A stretch of 64,000 bases of DNA from the NCBI RefSeq assembly GCF_000006405.1, contig NW_003202385.1, forward strand, positions 461,675 through 525,674, written 5' to 3'. Under the pieces are notes generated by a model. The model searched no databases and was not told the DNA's origin. It saw only the letters and a program-made list of their open reading frames with translations. Origin of the DNA: Perkinsus marinus ATCC 50983. Taxonomy: Eukaryota; Perkinsozoa; Perkinsida; Perkinsidae. Positions 44,846 to 55,606 of the stretch are shown piece after piece (position 1 is the stretch's first letter; every line of letters begins with the position of its first letter). Made by a program: the position numbers and the translations under genes.

Positions 44846-45010
44846 GTGCCGGAGTATATGGTCGATTCCCTCAGCTGAGTTCGGGAGTTTCCTCAATAAT
44901 TATAGGAGTTTACACACGAATTCGAGTAGAAGAATTTCCCAAAATTTTCTCGGAATTTTCTCATCATCACCGATGAGCGTAGTTGATCACGTACATATTC
45001 CTATTACTAT
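44846..45010 (-). repeat. hAT-like MITE copy (B5)
   Basis: cagtgccggagtatatgg, ctgagttcgggagtttcc, cgaattcgagtagaag and cgtagttgatcacg follow the family in reverse. Right terminus lost. Confidence 0.7.
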
Positions 45011-45510
45011 GACTAAGGAAGCATTGCTTCATGTTCATCAGGATTCATAAAACATTTCCCACACTTACAAGCTCTTGATGTATTTGATATGCTTGGGAAT
45101 TCGCACTCTCCTCTGCTCAGTACTCGGCGATGCGACGCCCTGTTGTATTTTACTATTGCGTGCCGCTCGTATCTCAAGTCCGATATGATTCATCGTAGAT
45201 CAACAACAAACGCCTCACATTATCATTCGTATTCCCTCCTCCCAGCAGAGATAGACGCGGCGATCCCGACGGAGCCTGATCCAATTCGATACGAGAGATC
45301 ACTCATATCCAATACCCCTTACCATGAGCTTTCTAGAGTTCATCAGCCCAACACGCACAACGCTAGACATCCTTATTGGGCTGGTGACAGACTTTGTAGC
45401 CGAGCCTCTACGCTTACCAGGACCTGATATTCTAGCCATAGACAATGACACTATCGCTATCTGGAAAAAACTCCTCATAAAAATATACGATAAAAATACT
45501 GTCGAGGTCT

Positions 45511-45617
45511 TTCACCGGTTCTACGTGAATTGGCGTAATACTCTGTGAAAAACGCTATGCAGCAGTCGTGAAATATGTTTTCCACTAGTGTTTTTCATAT
45601 CACTAGGGTGAAACTCT
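45511..45617 (+). repeat. Palindromic MITE family A copy
   Basis: ttctacgtgaattggcgta, then agcagtcgtgaaatatg, then cactagtgtttttcatatc and gggtgaaactct. It lies just upstream of the dynein start. Confidence 0.82.
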
Positions 45618-45982
45618 ATTGTTGTGAAACCATAACAACGTAGAACAGCTTCACGTACCACTTTCTCGAATAGAAAGTGGTATGACCTTATTTGATGACC
45701 ATAATAACACATTCACAACATGTGCAATTCGGAGGTGGCTGCGAGTCAAGCTTTGTTGATAGCAGTAGTCTCATGAGAGATTATTATAGATGAAGTTCAA
45801 CACCAAAACTTCACGGTAAAAGGTGCCCATAACCGTTATCTAGATGGACTTACCGAATAGCACCACAGAGGTCCTCTCCCTAGGAGATACGATGCGAACG
45901 TGTCTGTCTTGATGCTGTGATGATGATGACGATGCTGCTGCTGATAAAACACATAGCTCTTAGAAATGATGAGTGTGCTTAC

Positions 45983-46570
45983 TCGGTTCCTCGGTACAGT
46001 TCTTCTTCTGTTTTGAAGCATTGTGCATTGTTGACATCATTGAAGAACTCAACAACTAAGGTTACCACCGCTCTATCGAATTGGCAACCCGTCAACAACA
46101 ACACTGAATATCATCCAACTACTTGACATTTACTATCATTCAACGCGATTGCCGACTTTCTTCGCACGATACCACTCCTTCACCGATTCGCATACTGGTG
46201 AATCGTGGTAGTCACCACATTGAGCAACGCAATCCGATAGCGACCAACACCAATACACCATATAATCATTTCTGCCTTTTCACCACAGCTTTTCTCGGAT
46301 TCAACAGTAGTCCCGTCTTGGAGTGCCATGAGAAACCCGGATAGCGAACCTACCAATGAGGTAAGCCCCAACCATAATTACTAATATTTATATGTGGATA
46401 AATATAATAATATCTAGTATGATTGGTATATTATTATGCACTAAGTGATAGAGTTTACCCACTTTCTGTTGCAGACCGACTTCGTGCAGTTTAGTGAAGT
46501 TACTTGCCACACGTTGGTCACAACAACGCGAGTATCTAAGCAACGACTTAACCGTTTTCTCAATGTTGAT
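45983..46570 (-). CDS. Possible helical-repeat protein, exons only
   Basis: Three minus-strand pieces look coding and end at plausible donors: KTVKSLLRYSRCCDQRVASN with TKLHEVGLQQKV (46,560-46,460, donor GTAAAC), SGFLMALQDGTTVESEK with RYRIALL (46,350-46,220), and AVVTLVVEFFNDVNN with TEEELYRGTE (46,072-45,983, donor GTAAGC). The leucine spacing recalls armadillo-like helices, but no family is recognised. Further exons may lie at 46.7-47.8 kb. Start, end and full structure are not resolved. Confidence 0.35.
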
Positions 46571-47147
46571 GGATGTAATACTTAGGCGTAGGACTATTAA
46601 CATTTTGCCTTTTCTCAGTAGGAATGGAATGACGACGATCGGAGACTCCTATACTTCTGAGAACAACTATACGCTAGAATCACCGTCACTGCGCCACAAA
46701 ACTCACCGAGCATGCTTCTCCTGAACATGTGGGATATGAGCATTCATCTCTTCATAAGAGGTCCGGAGGTGTCGACAACGATATCGGTGGTGCCTGACCT
46801 CGAGAGAATCTTTAGGTCCCCAATGGAAGATACACATCAGGTCCGGATGAGACCTACCACTCACAATCTACCAGGGGAGGTTCGAATTGTAACTGTCTTG
46901 GCATGAGGTCGATTTACTCTCAACAACCTCCAACTGACCAAGTTCAGAATATTTCCCTTTACTTCATTTCCACACTACTAATAATTACACTCGTTTATCA
47001 CAACTTCACAGTTCACAGATTTCATAACAGACGAATACGAGTGAGGCAGTTCCACACTTTTTTGCCCTCTTCAATTGACTGCTCATTTCAATACGGTGTC
47101 CAGAAAATTAGTATACACGACCATTCACGTGGAGTATCGATGAAAAT

Positions 47148-47190
47148 CATCATAATCATAATCGTAATCATAATCATAATCATAATCATA

Positions 47191-47222
<32 letters not shown>

Positions 47223-47247
47223 CATCATCATCATAATCATCATCACG
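47148..47247. repeat. (CATAAT)n/(CAT)n microsatellite
   Basis: About 100 bp of aatcataatcat followed by atcatcatc. It gives a spurious poly-Ile frame. Confidence 0.95.
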
Positions 47248-47299
47248 ACATCGCATCGTCTTGACCACCTTCCTAATACAGCCCAGATCTGTCACTAAA

Positions 47300-48343
47300 G
47301 TTTAGTGACTAAAAGGCTGCTTTGCCAGACAATAAGAGTAGCACTCCAAGATCGGCATTCTCCGCAGTACTCGAATGAGACCTATCCAAAACCCTCAGCC
47401 AGGATCGCTCCCAAGACCCCAAATCTGCACGCATGCACACTAACATAATACTCGGCAATTATCACCAAATTCTCCGTGAAGACTCTTCCCTGTTAGATCT
47501 ACCAGTGTCAAAGTGGATCAATTCAATACCAGTCGATGAGAGAATGGTGATGATGAAAACCCCAAATCTATCTCGGGCTTCTCCAACATACTCCGTACAA
47601 TGAAAGATATCAATAATGCACACAGAAGATACTACTAGACAATGAGTAGAAATAGGTTCATCATTCATGGATACACATAATCTCATTTTCGCCTGCTCAT
47701 CATACTTGCAGCTCTTCAGCTCCTCAAATTGCCGTTGGCACCTTTGCATACATGCGAACATGGGGAGGAGGAATAAGGAACGAAAACAATAAAGGTGTAA
47801 TCCTGTAAAGCAACCATCTCACTAAGACCAGTTTTCACAGAGCACTAGAACAACGACGATCGATTTCTCATGCACAGATATCACTATTACTGAAGTCCCT
47901 ATGATAGATATAATAATTATAAAAGTCGTTCCGGTTACGATGGTTATGATTCTGCCATGCACGTCTAACCAAGGACCCATCTAGTTTTGAGAAATAACAT
48001 TCCCAAGGGCTTGATAACAATGAGCAAAATATTCCTAATGTGATGACATTTACATGGTAAACTTATTGGAGAATGTGTTCCTAGACATTTAGAAAATTCA
48101 AAACGGGATCATTACAGGTTCCTGGATGATTCCCTCTGGCCAACGAATTTGGATGGACGCTGATCGCCTCGATTTCTCTACGAAACCACCCCCCCCCTCT
48201 GCATGTATCAATTCTCCCAATACACATTCTCCCGACCAATACTCACTCATTATCATCACCAACCACAACCATAACCACATCTGTTACAGTAACACTACGA
48301 ATTTACTTCCTATAAAATTACATCCTTGAAATGGGTTACAACA
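47300..48343. other. No confident gene
   Basis: A 99-codon minus-strand frame at 47,462-47,761 has no recognised motif. The rest is AT-rich spacer and 3' flank of the TPR gene. Confidence 0.4.
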
Positions 48344-50336
48344 TCACATAGTCTGCTGCTCCGGTTCACGGCGTTGCACAGGTCTTCCCATTTCCCCTTC
48401 AAAAACGTCGGAGCTCTGTATTGCTCGCAGGTCTTGGATTTCCCTAATAACAAATTCCACTACGGTTAAAATCCAGAAAATATCACTAAATTCCACAACT
48501 TGTCACTATTTTCATCCCGATACCTCCCATTTCACTACTTTTCAAGTTCATGTGCCTCCTCGAACCGTGACAGCTTCCTGAGCACTTCAACGTACATTCC
48601 GAGTGCTTTGATCGTCTCCGGATGGTTTCTCCCAAACACCCTAGTTCGTATCTCCACACACTCCCTAATCATAACGATAACACTATACACACATTTCACA
48701 CCAACTATATACTATTGTATTACCAGTAGTATTACATACCATAAATCAAGATATTTAATAACTCTAATGAGTATCAATACTACTGTCAGAGCAACCTCTG
48801 AATAGGCGCCTCTCGACAGCGTACGCGTGCACATGTTACTGATTATATTATCGATTTCACTTTGCGGAGAACAACCTAAGTTTTGCGATGATCAGTTCGG
48901 CTAAGAAGGTTGAACTTCATATAAGCAATCATAAGGCATTTAGATTTTCATTCTTTGATTCTTTAACAACACAGAGTTCAATCTAGTCTGCTTAATCACG
49001 AACAAGCACTCTATTCCGATACTAAAAATCACCGCATGAATTCGTGCCAAACTAAAAGTAGATTCAGCAACTTATATTTTTTCGGCGAAAATCCCGAGAA
49101 AAATTGTCTTCATGCGAAACTTTCACCTTCCTTATCACAGACCCTTTCGTATTGCTGTGAATAGAACAGCCTGGTGCGCGCGTTACGCCGCCTTTGCACT
49201 ACGTAGTATAACTTCTTCCCCCTAGTGATGACGCTATTCGAAGTGGTTACCATATCCCACATTCACACGGATGATGATCAACCACAGGTCATATACGAAT
49301 ACAAACCATAACACATACAATGCATGCCAACATACTCTGGGAAATTCCAATAGAAGAAAAAAATCCGGAAATTCGCACATGCGTGTTACACACAAATCAA
49401 AACGTGTGAAAATGATGAACATTTTTGCCCTCAACTTTTTCTCCACTAGAATTATTTCCACCTCAGAGCCTCCTCAGCCTCTCCAATCTTCCCTGCCTGC
49501 ACTTGGGTATATCCAAGTTGGAGATATGCATTCGCAGTGTTGGCATGAACATGTCCCAGAATGCGCTCTGATACAAGCACTAATGATCTTATTTTACTCA
49601 TAAATTTACTATAGAAAACGAACCGATTTTCCAAAAGATGTCAATCGACTAAAAGTGCAAACTCTCGAAGTTGTACAAACTATCGCGAAAAAAAATTATC
49701 TTCATAACGATTGGGCACTACGTAGTGCATGGTATCGCTATATGTACAATAAAATGAAACTAATATTAAGATTTCTTAAAAACATCGGAGTTTCACCCAT
49801 TTTACGTGAAGTGGTGTAAAACTCGGTGAAAAACGCGATATTCGCGGTGATATGCAATAGTCGTGAAATATGTTTTTCACTAGTGTTTTTCATATCACCA
49901 GGGTGAAACTCCATTAAATTGTACAACAATTAAACTCGGAGTGGTATAAATAAGGCCAAAATAATGCCATAACATTTTCTCGCCTTAGGAAGGAACTCAC
50001 CTTGTCGAGTGAATTCAAACGGAACGGAGAAATTGTGCAAATGCAATAAGGCGAAATGCACTGGGAAGTCGTAGAAAATTGAAGCCCATTCACCCTCGAA
50101 TGAGAAACTGTGGAACTCACGATAAAGATTTTCGTTAATACTAAGCCCAGCCGAATTCCGAAATTCATCTATCATTCCTACCAAAGAGCCTCCGACCCTT
50201 TTATATCGTCGAACCCAGAACTACTACCAGCATGATCAACACATTCTTCACACAGACGTGCCGCTTCCGGAAGCTTATCTCCTCCCTGAGCTGTTACTAC
50301 CGATGCGAGCACCTAACAGGGCATCCACGGGAACAT

Positions 50337-50382
<46 letters not shown>

Positions 50383-50930
50383 GTACTACTACTACTATTA
50401 CTACTACNNNNNNNNNNNNNNNNNNNNNNNNNNNNNNNNNNNNNNNNNNNNNNNNNNNNNNNNNNNNNNNNNNNNNNNNNNNNNNNNNNNNNNNNNNNNN
50501 NNNNNNNATAAATAATAAATGATGTGAAATATAAAATAAATATTTCTTTCGAAATAAGTTGACCTCCAAATAGGAACTGCTGCATTACCATGCCGAACAT
50601 CATCAAGCACTGTGCTGTATCAGCGTGATCCGGCCCGAACTCTTCCTCCACTCTCTTTAATATTTTATCAAGTATAATCTCAGCCTCGCTGTAATTATTG
50701 TTATTGATACATGTAAGCGCCTGAAGACGGAGGAAAAACGATGAATTTGCATTTCTATTAGTGCGAGTGCGATCCACAGTTTTCGTTGTAATAATACAAT
50801 ACCATCTCTCATCGAACTCCCCCTTACCTGTGAATAGAGGTCCTCTGTGCTGGACGAGGACATTAGAAAAATAAACTCTGTAAGATGCTGCTGCATCATT
50901 GTCGCTGTCCCATTCCCCCTTTACATACAA
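48344..50930 (-). CDS. TPR protein, kinesin-light-chain-like (partial model)
   Basis: Several minus-strand exons encode tetratricopeptide repeats of the kinesin-light-chain type. The 3' end is well supported: exon 48,664-48,539 (IRTRVFGRNHPETIKALGMY and VEVLRKLSRFEEAHELE) splices in phase to 48,443-48,344 (EIQDLRAIQSSDVFEGEM), which ends in TGA. Upstream are ILGHVHANTANAYLQLGYTQ with QAGKIGEAEEALR (donor at 49,462), GGDKLPEAARLCEECVDHAG (about 50,290-50,180), and RLQALTCINNNNYSEAEIIL with EEEFGPDHADTAQCLMMFGM (about 50,750-50,580). The G-x-x-HP-x-T and EA-x-x-L spacings are typical. Such repeats bind peptide cargo or partners; the function here is unknown. The 100-N gap at 50,408 sits inside the gene, and a family A MITE lies in an intron. 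Confidence 0.65.
49787..49912 (+). repeat. Palindromic MITE family A, best-preserved copy (126 bp)
   Basis: ggagtttcacccattttacg at the left, gggtgaaactcc at the right; cgatattcgcggtgatatg and ttttcactagtgtttttcat inside. The ends are mutual inverted repeats. Confidence 0.9.
50338..50407. repeat. (TAC)n trinucleotide repeat at gap edge
   Basis: About 70 bp of tac repeats run straight into the N gap; ataaataata follows on the other side. Confidence 0.95.
50408..50507. other. Assembly gap (100 N)
   Basis: A 100-N placeholder inside the microsatellite; true length unknown. Confidence 0.99.
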
Positions 50931-50959
50931 TATGCCTCTCTGAGCTAAGCTTATGATGA

Positions 50960-52296
50960 AGATAGTCCTCGCCGGCTGAGTATAATCCAGCAGCTTTGTA
51001 AGGCATCGTCCTGCGAATACATCAAGTGTAGTGTTATCTCAATAGGCGAATCGCTAAGGACTCGGAAGAGTTCATGCCCGATGACCGCGCGAATATCCGG
51101 TTAAAGGATTTCTTTACAACAGCCGTTGAAGCAAAAGCAGCAGAGGAGTCAATTATATTATGTCGCAAGTTTCCAACTCATATGGATATGCATCTTGGAA
51201 AATGCAATATGGCCGCGGTATTGAGCCTCGAGGCGATGGGAAATTGCAAGTTTCCAAGATTCTCAATCCCAACTATCGGGCTGTTGAAAAGTCGATTTTG
51301 AGTCTTATCATCGACTCTATAATCGATTTTTCAGAATCGTTTCCATTGAGCGCGATGTCGGAAACGATTTTTAAAATCGATTCTCGGAAACGATTCCATA
51401 ATCGCGCAAGACATACCCCATGTTCATTGAATCAATTGTGGGTCAATTCGGAATCGATTCTAGCATCGTATTATGCGTGTAATAAGCGATTCTGGGAACG
51501 ATTCTGAGTTCCGAAATCGGTTCATTGAACGACCCCATAGTTTATTAAATGATCGGTATCTCCCGTCGTCTCGACTATCTAATAATTTCTAGTTATAGTA
51601 TCGACTCATCTTGTCGCACTTAGCAAGTGGTAAGGATGGTTGTGACTAGATCTACTCGTGTTGACGATCCGGAGTCTGCTATGTCTAGCATTCCTAAGCC
51701 TGAAGGTAAGGCTAACCCCATGCTCATTGAATCTATTCTGGATTTTAGAATCGACTCTAGCATCGTGTTATACGCGTAATTCGCGATTCTGAATTTCAAA
51801 GTCGGTTTATTGAACGTCCCCTGAGGCTAAGTCATCGACTTCGTATCGCTTTGATGATGCTTCATCAGTTCATAGAAGCAGCCAATCTCCTCCATCCTAC
51901 ATAACCATCACACGAACTCTCACACTTCGTGTGTCACGAAGCTAGAAGTTCGGTTCGGAGAGTGGTTCGATTAGGCGATATAGGAGTAGTGATATGGAGT
52001 TGTTACGTAAGTTTGATTTTTTTCTTCATCTTTGTTATTTTTATTTTTTCCCGTTCTGGAGGAAAATTTTAGTCACTTGAAGCCAAGCTCACTACTGCTA
52101 CGTAGTTGATCTTGTCAGCCTTACATAACAAGTGGGCACAGAACTTGCTCGAAGTCGCCTTCCCGCAGCATGGATGTGGAAGTCGTTCGATCAAGAATCT
52201 TGGGTGGAATTTCAGAAGCGAAAATTCACTTATCGTCTCCCAAAGAATCGCTTCCAAACCCACTCTGGTATATGCAGTCACCACAAGGATAAGGGC
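50960..52296. repeat. Repeat-derived spacer rich in aatcgatt words
   Basis: At 51,420-51,540 and 51,717-51,826 two related segments of about 115 bp start ttcattgaatc, pass through gactctagcatcgt or gattctagcatcgta, and end ggtt(c/t)attgaacg. A third, more diverged relative lies at about 51,280-51,420 (cgattttgagtc, gaaacgattttt). The ends (gttcattgaa and ttcattgaacg) are mutual inverted repeats, so this looks like another small MITE family. No gene is recognised. Confidence 0.55.
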
Positions 52297-52457
52297 CAGT
52301 GCACATGGTCAACTACATGTGCTGCTAGGAATATGGAAATTTCGCGAAATTATCGTTGATTTTTGTATACTTATACCCAAAATCGTGTGATTCTTCATAA
52401 AATGGTGACGAAACCTACGAGCTCAATTGAGGAAACCAAGCATATATTCCCACACTG
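52297..52457 (+). repeat. hAT-like MITE copy (B6)
   Basis: Starts CAGTGCACATGG, ends CCCACACTG. Flanking 8-mers ataagggc and ataaggac agree at 7 of 8. Confidence 0.85.
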
Positions 52458-52676
52458 ATAAGGACCGACTGATTTATCACACTTTTCGCTAACCTTCAAC
52501 GATTGCATTCACTCTGCAGAGCATCAAACTCCACAGTAGCGAGCAAAGAAATAGAGTTGAATAGGTGGCGCAAAACGACGACTTTGACTACACCATTGGA
52601 GATACCAAGATTTGTGTTTTTTTTCACCGAAAAATTCCCATCATTGTAAAATGCGGTAGTTTTTCCCTCTTTTTCA

Positions 52677-55191
52677 ATGCCTCCTCGACCAAGGAAAAAC
52701 ACACCAGAAACGACCCAAAGCCGCTTGACTGAAAAGTCCGTCGGGCCCCTTGACAACTTTCATGGTAAAGTTGCCGACAAGCAGCTCGGCTGGATGGGAA
52801 GACTCCTACTGCTCGGGGCTTTGGGCCTGTTTTGGATCTTCCAGAGGGAAAATATGATACCGATGCGATTTCGTTTGCCGAGAGTTATTCGGGGTGTGAA
52901 AGAGGCTACTACCACTCCTTGTCGAGATGAATACGAAATGAAGGTTAGTACACTGGAGGTTCACCCGTTTTACGTGAAGTGGAGTAATCCTCTGTGAAAA
53001 ACGCGGTGATATGCAGCAGTCGTGGAATATGTTTTTTCACTAGTGTTTTCATATCACTAGGGTGAAACTTCATTGTGCATGAAACTATGCTGTTGATGGT
53101 GAATGTGACTCAATCTCAAATTCTGAGGAAAACTCCACTGGAAACAAATTTTATTTTTCTAATTCGTTTTTCCACTTTTTGAATTTGAGGTTGAAAACTT
53201 GTAGTCGCTGTGATTCTGAAATGGAAATCAAACAAGTATGTGCCTTGAAAAAATTGTGACGGTATAGTGCAGTATGAGGGGAAAATATGCACATGGTCAA
53301 CTACATGTGTCTGGTGACACTATAAAAATTTCAAGGAAATTTCGAGAAATTATTGTTGGTCTCTGAACATCTCCGCTGTGGTTCGTATACAAACTCCCAT
53401 ATTCAGTGAGGAAACTCCCGAGCTCAGCTGTAGAGAGTACATACATATTCCTATGTGTAGCGTCGTCACATTCCCCCATCTCGCAGTTGCTTGCTGTTCC
53501 CTCTCATTCAAGCTCGGTTTTCACCGGGCTTGAATATCATTCTTCGTGTTAACACTGGAAAAAATAATTATTGATTATTTTTCCGACTCCTTCCTATACT
53601 TGCGTCTATTGCCTTGATATTGAATCAATACTATTCATCATCATCATCTCTTCTCCGCCGAAGAATTCTCTCGGGGGACGGTATATGATCTAATTATAAT
53701 ACTTCTCAGGAAATTCAATCGTGGGTGGATACTCATCTCGCCGCAGCCCGTCAGTACAGGTCTGCTAATCCTATTGAGGACAAGCCAGATATGTTACTAC
53801 TGCTCGGTGGTCCTGGCGCTGGAAAAGGTAGTAGGCTCCAAGCTTTATACTATAGTATATAGTTTACGTTAGTAATCTATTATATTCGCGATGATATGCA
53901 GTTGTCGTGAAACATGTTTTTCACTAGTGTTTTCCATTTCACGGGTGAAACTCCATTGTATAGCCATTGATAATATTACTTAATACTAGTATATATAATG
54001 CATATTTATTTATCCCTTATTACGATCTTGTTTTAATATTGTAATATATTGGAGGTTCACCCGTGAAATGAAAAACAGTAGTGAAAAAAGCACATTCCAC
54101 ATTTCACTTCGCGAAATTCACAATCTCCCTAGTGAAAGAAATAGTGTAAAACGCTGATTACTCGGAGTCTTTTGCGTTCATCGCGAAAAGTCGGGAGTGT
54201 TTTACGTGAAATGTGAAGATTTGTCTGATGTAATTCACTTCATATCGCGAATATCACGTTTTTCGCGTAAAACGGATTGTGAAACTCCATTGATAACTAA
54301 AGACGCGAGTGAAATTGTGAGCAATGAGTAAGGCACTGTTGTGAAAATTGCACATGGTCAACTACATGTGTTGGTGACGATATGAAATTCTGAGGAAATT
54401 TTGGGAAATTCTTGCTGGTTTCCCAATTCGTACATAAATTCCTATGATTAGTGAGGAAACTTATGTGCTCAGCTAAGGAGAGCGAACATATATTGCAACA
54501 CTGGATTGAGTTTCTTCCTAAGATGCCACGGTGAAATAATTTGATATCACCAAGTGTTTCCTAAGGTACACTTTTACGTAAATGGCGTGAAGGAGGAGGT
54601 CCGAGAGACGCCTTCGCCTTGATCGGTCTCGATGAGTTCCTACAGTTCGTTCCCGAGTTCAACCACTCTGCTAACGACAAGTATTTCGTATTCGAAGATG
54701 CGGCCAGCCCGAAGTGTTATAAACCTGCAATAAAAGCGGCGAAGTTGGCCAATACAGTGGCTGTTGCTGAGGGTCTCAATGTTATATATGAGGACACTGG
54801 CAAGGACATAACTCGTCTTGTTGAGCGTGTTATACCACCTTATAAAGAGGCAGGCTACCGTATCACCATAGTGCTGGTTCACAACGAGCCCGATATTGCC
54901 ATTCAACGTGCGTTCATGCGCTTCCTTGGTGATGGACGTTTGGCTGATGAGGAGTATATAAAGAAATCATTCAAAAACGTTGATGATAATTATTATATAG
55001 TTCGTAATAGGCCCACTATAGACGAGGCGGTTTATTGTGATAATACTTGTCGCTTTGGAAGGCCCTTCATCAGCCATACTGCGGCTGGCTCTGTCCCTGA
55101 GAACTGTCTTAGATGCAAGCCTGACGGTGGAGAAGAGAGACCTGTCAGACTCCTTGAGTCACTACTGCGCATAACTGATCCGTTGCCTTGA
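52677..55191 (+). CDS. Zeta-family P-loop kinase with N-terminal membrane anchor
   Basis: Three exons join in phase: 52,677-52,943, 53,710-53,827 and 54,593-55,191, giving about 327 aa. Exon 1 encodes a basic leader and one hydrophobic segment (LGWMGRLLLLGALGLFWIF, about residues 38-56), so membrane anchoring is likely. Exon 2 carries Walker A LLLLGGPGAGKG. Exon 3 has IGLDEFLQFVPEF, NVIYEDTGKDI and GYRITIVLVHNEPDIAIQRA, then R-rich lid residues, the layout of the zeta/PezT-type nucleotide-sugar kinase fold (PF06414-like), which phosphorylates small metabolites in known members. It is annotated here only as a kinase; toxicity is not implied. The first intron (766 nt) holds MITE copies A and B, and the second (765 nt) holds three more. 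The acceptor at 54,592 was chosen because it alone keeps frame and completes the P-loop. Confidence 0.78.
52955..53071 (+). repeat. Palindromic MITE family A copy in kinase intron 1
   Basis: ggaggttcacccgttttacg to gggtgaaactt, starting 12 bp after the 5' splice site. Confidence 0.85.
53270..53452 (+). repeat. hAT-like MITE copy (B7) in kinase intron 1
   Basis: cagtatgagggg, then atgcacatggtcaactacat, gaaatttcgagaaatta and cgagctcagctg. Right end lost; no target duplication seen. Confidence 0.75.
53884..53953 (+). repeat. Palindromic MITE family A, right half
   Basis: attcgcgatgatatgcag, then tttttcactagtgttttcc and gggtgaaactcc in kinase intron 2. Confidence 0.8.
54051..54288. repeat. Palindromic MITE family A, long copy
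   Basis: ggaggttcacccgtgaaatg to gtgaaactcc, about 238 bp, with internal ttcgcgaa-type palindromes and cgcgaatatcacgttttt. Confidence 0.82.
54334..54503 (+). repeat. hAT-like MITE copy (B8) in kinase intron 2
   Basis: cactgttgtgaaaattgc, then acatggtcaactacatgtg, gaaattttgggaaattct, and aacatatattgcaacactg at the end. Confidence 0.8.
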
Positions 55192-55606
55192 CCTTTCTAT
55201 GTGTTGTGTTCCCTAGTTTTCGTTCCGGGCGATTGAATGGTTTGGAGCTGTAGATGGCGGTGAAAGCTAAAGTTTATCCAAACCTGGCCTCCCATTCGAA
55301 GTGGATTCACCAGAGTACCTTATCGGGCTGAGTCTATTCATCGTGTTAGAGAAGAGCGATTATCTGATGTTATTCGCTGTCTTTTGCCTGGGGTGGTCTT
55401 GCTGGTGAAAATGTATGGCAATATGAACATCAGGATCGTCTTATTTGCGTGAGTGCTGAACTACCCTATTGTGCGAGCACAGGTTTAGGGAAAGGTGCGG
55501 TATCATACTAGATCGATAACACAATAACATAATTCATTGTAAATGAAACTGCTTCATTAGCCATACACATGCATTACTGTACATTGCAAATGAGATTGAT
55601 TAAGTC
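55192..55606. other. Convergent intergenic spacer
   Basis: Lies between the kinase stop (plus) and the end of the minus-strand Pro/Gln-rich gene. Nothing recognised. Confidence 0.5.

Larger units (their letters stand above)
37802..45439 (-). pseudogene. Dynein heavy-chain tail fragment (truncated, no motor)
   Basis: Multi-exon gene read from ATG 45,439 (MARISGPGKRRGS). Exons I can place: 45,439-45,323; 45,275-45,219; about 44,734-44,642; 44,605-44,488; from 44,065; 43,290-43,222; 42,872-42,758; about 42,700-42,540; about 41,750-41,640; about 41,530-41,420; about 40,485-40,350; 40,295-40,042; further exons 39,750-38,803; then 38,717-38,628, 38,577-38,521, 38,475-38,421, 38,201-38,104 and 38,057 to the end. 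Order and motifs follow axonemal dynein heavy chains: KFLNRRPLTDPYDFEPYDLV, SNWMEESMRF, YYTQRKIIGRWRVN, RKKLSESLLMAQPRFARAML, YDLSTFIAIQEK, RRLPSFLRLVER, then PTLADFHAAFKGLLRDTVSG, KLKQLLAPIPQRAL and, from DHC_N2, LLSAKQWETLIEQAGLSL and LEGLSGRQISQLAESDFFNS. A one-base frame change at about 37,905 and a stop at 37,802 end it in the early linker; the AAA motor is absent. Transposon copies fill its introns. Confidence 0.75.

Noticed and set aside
46903-47298. 131-codon ORF with a poly-isoleucine tract
   Set aside because: Produced by the CAT/AAT microsatellite.
50232-50930. Frames with long X stretches across the gap
   Set aside because: The Xs are the 100-N gap; only the flanking TPR-like segment on the minus strand is real evidence.
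54619-55191. Starting the zeta-family kinase at 54,619
   Set aside because: That frame opens with TTG and lacks the P-loop; the spliced model from ATG 52,677 supplies Walker A in phase.
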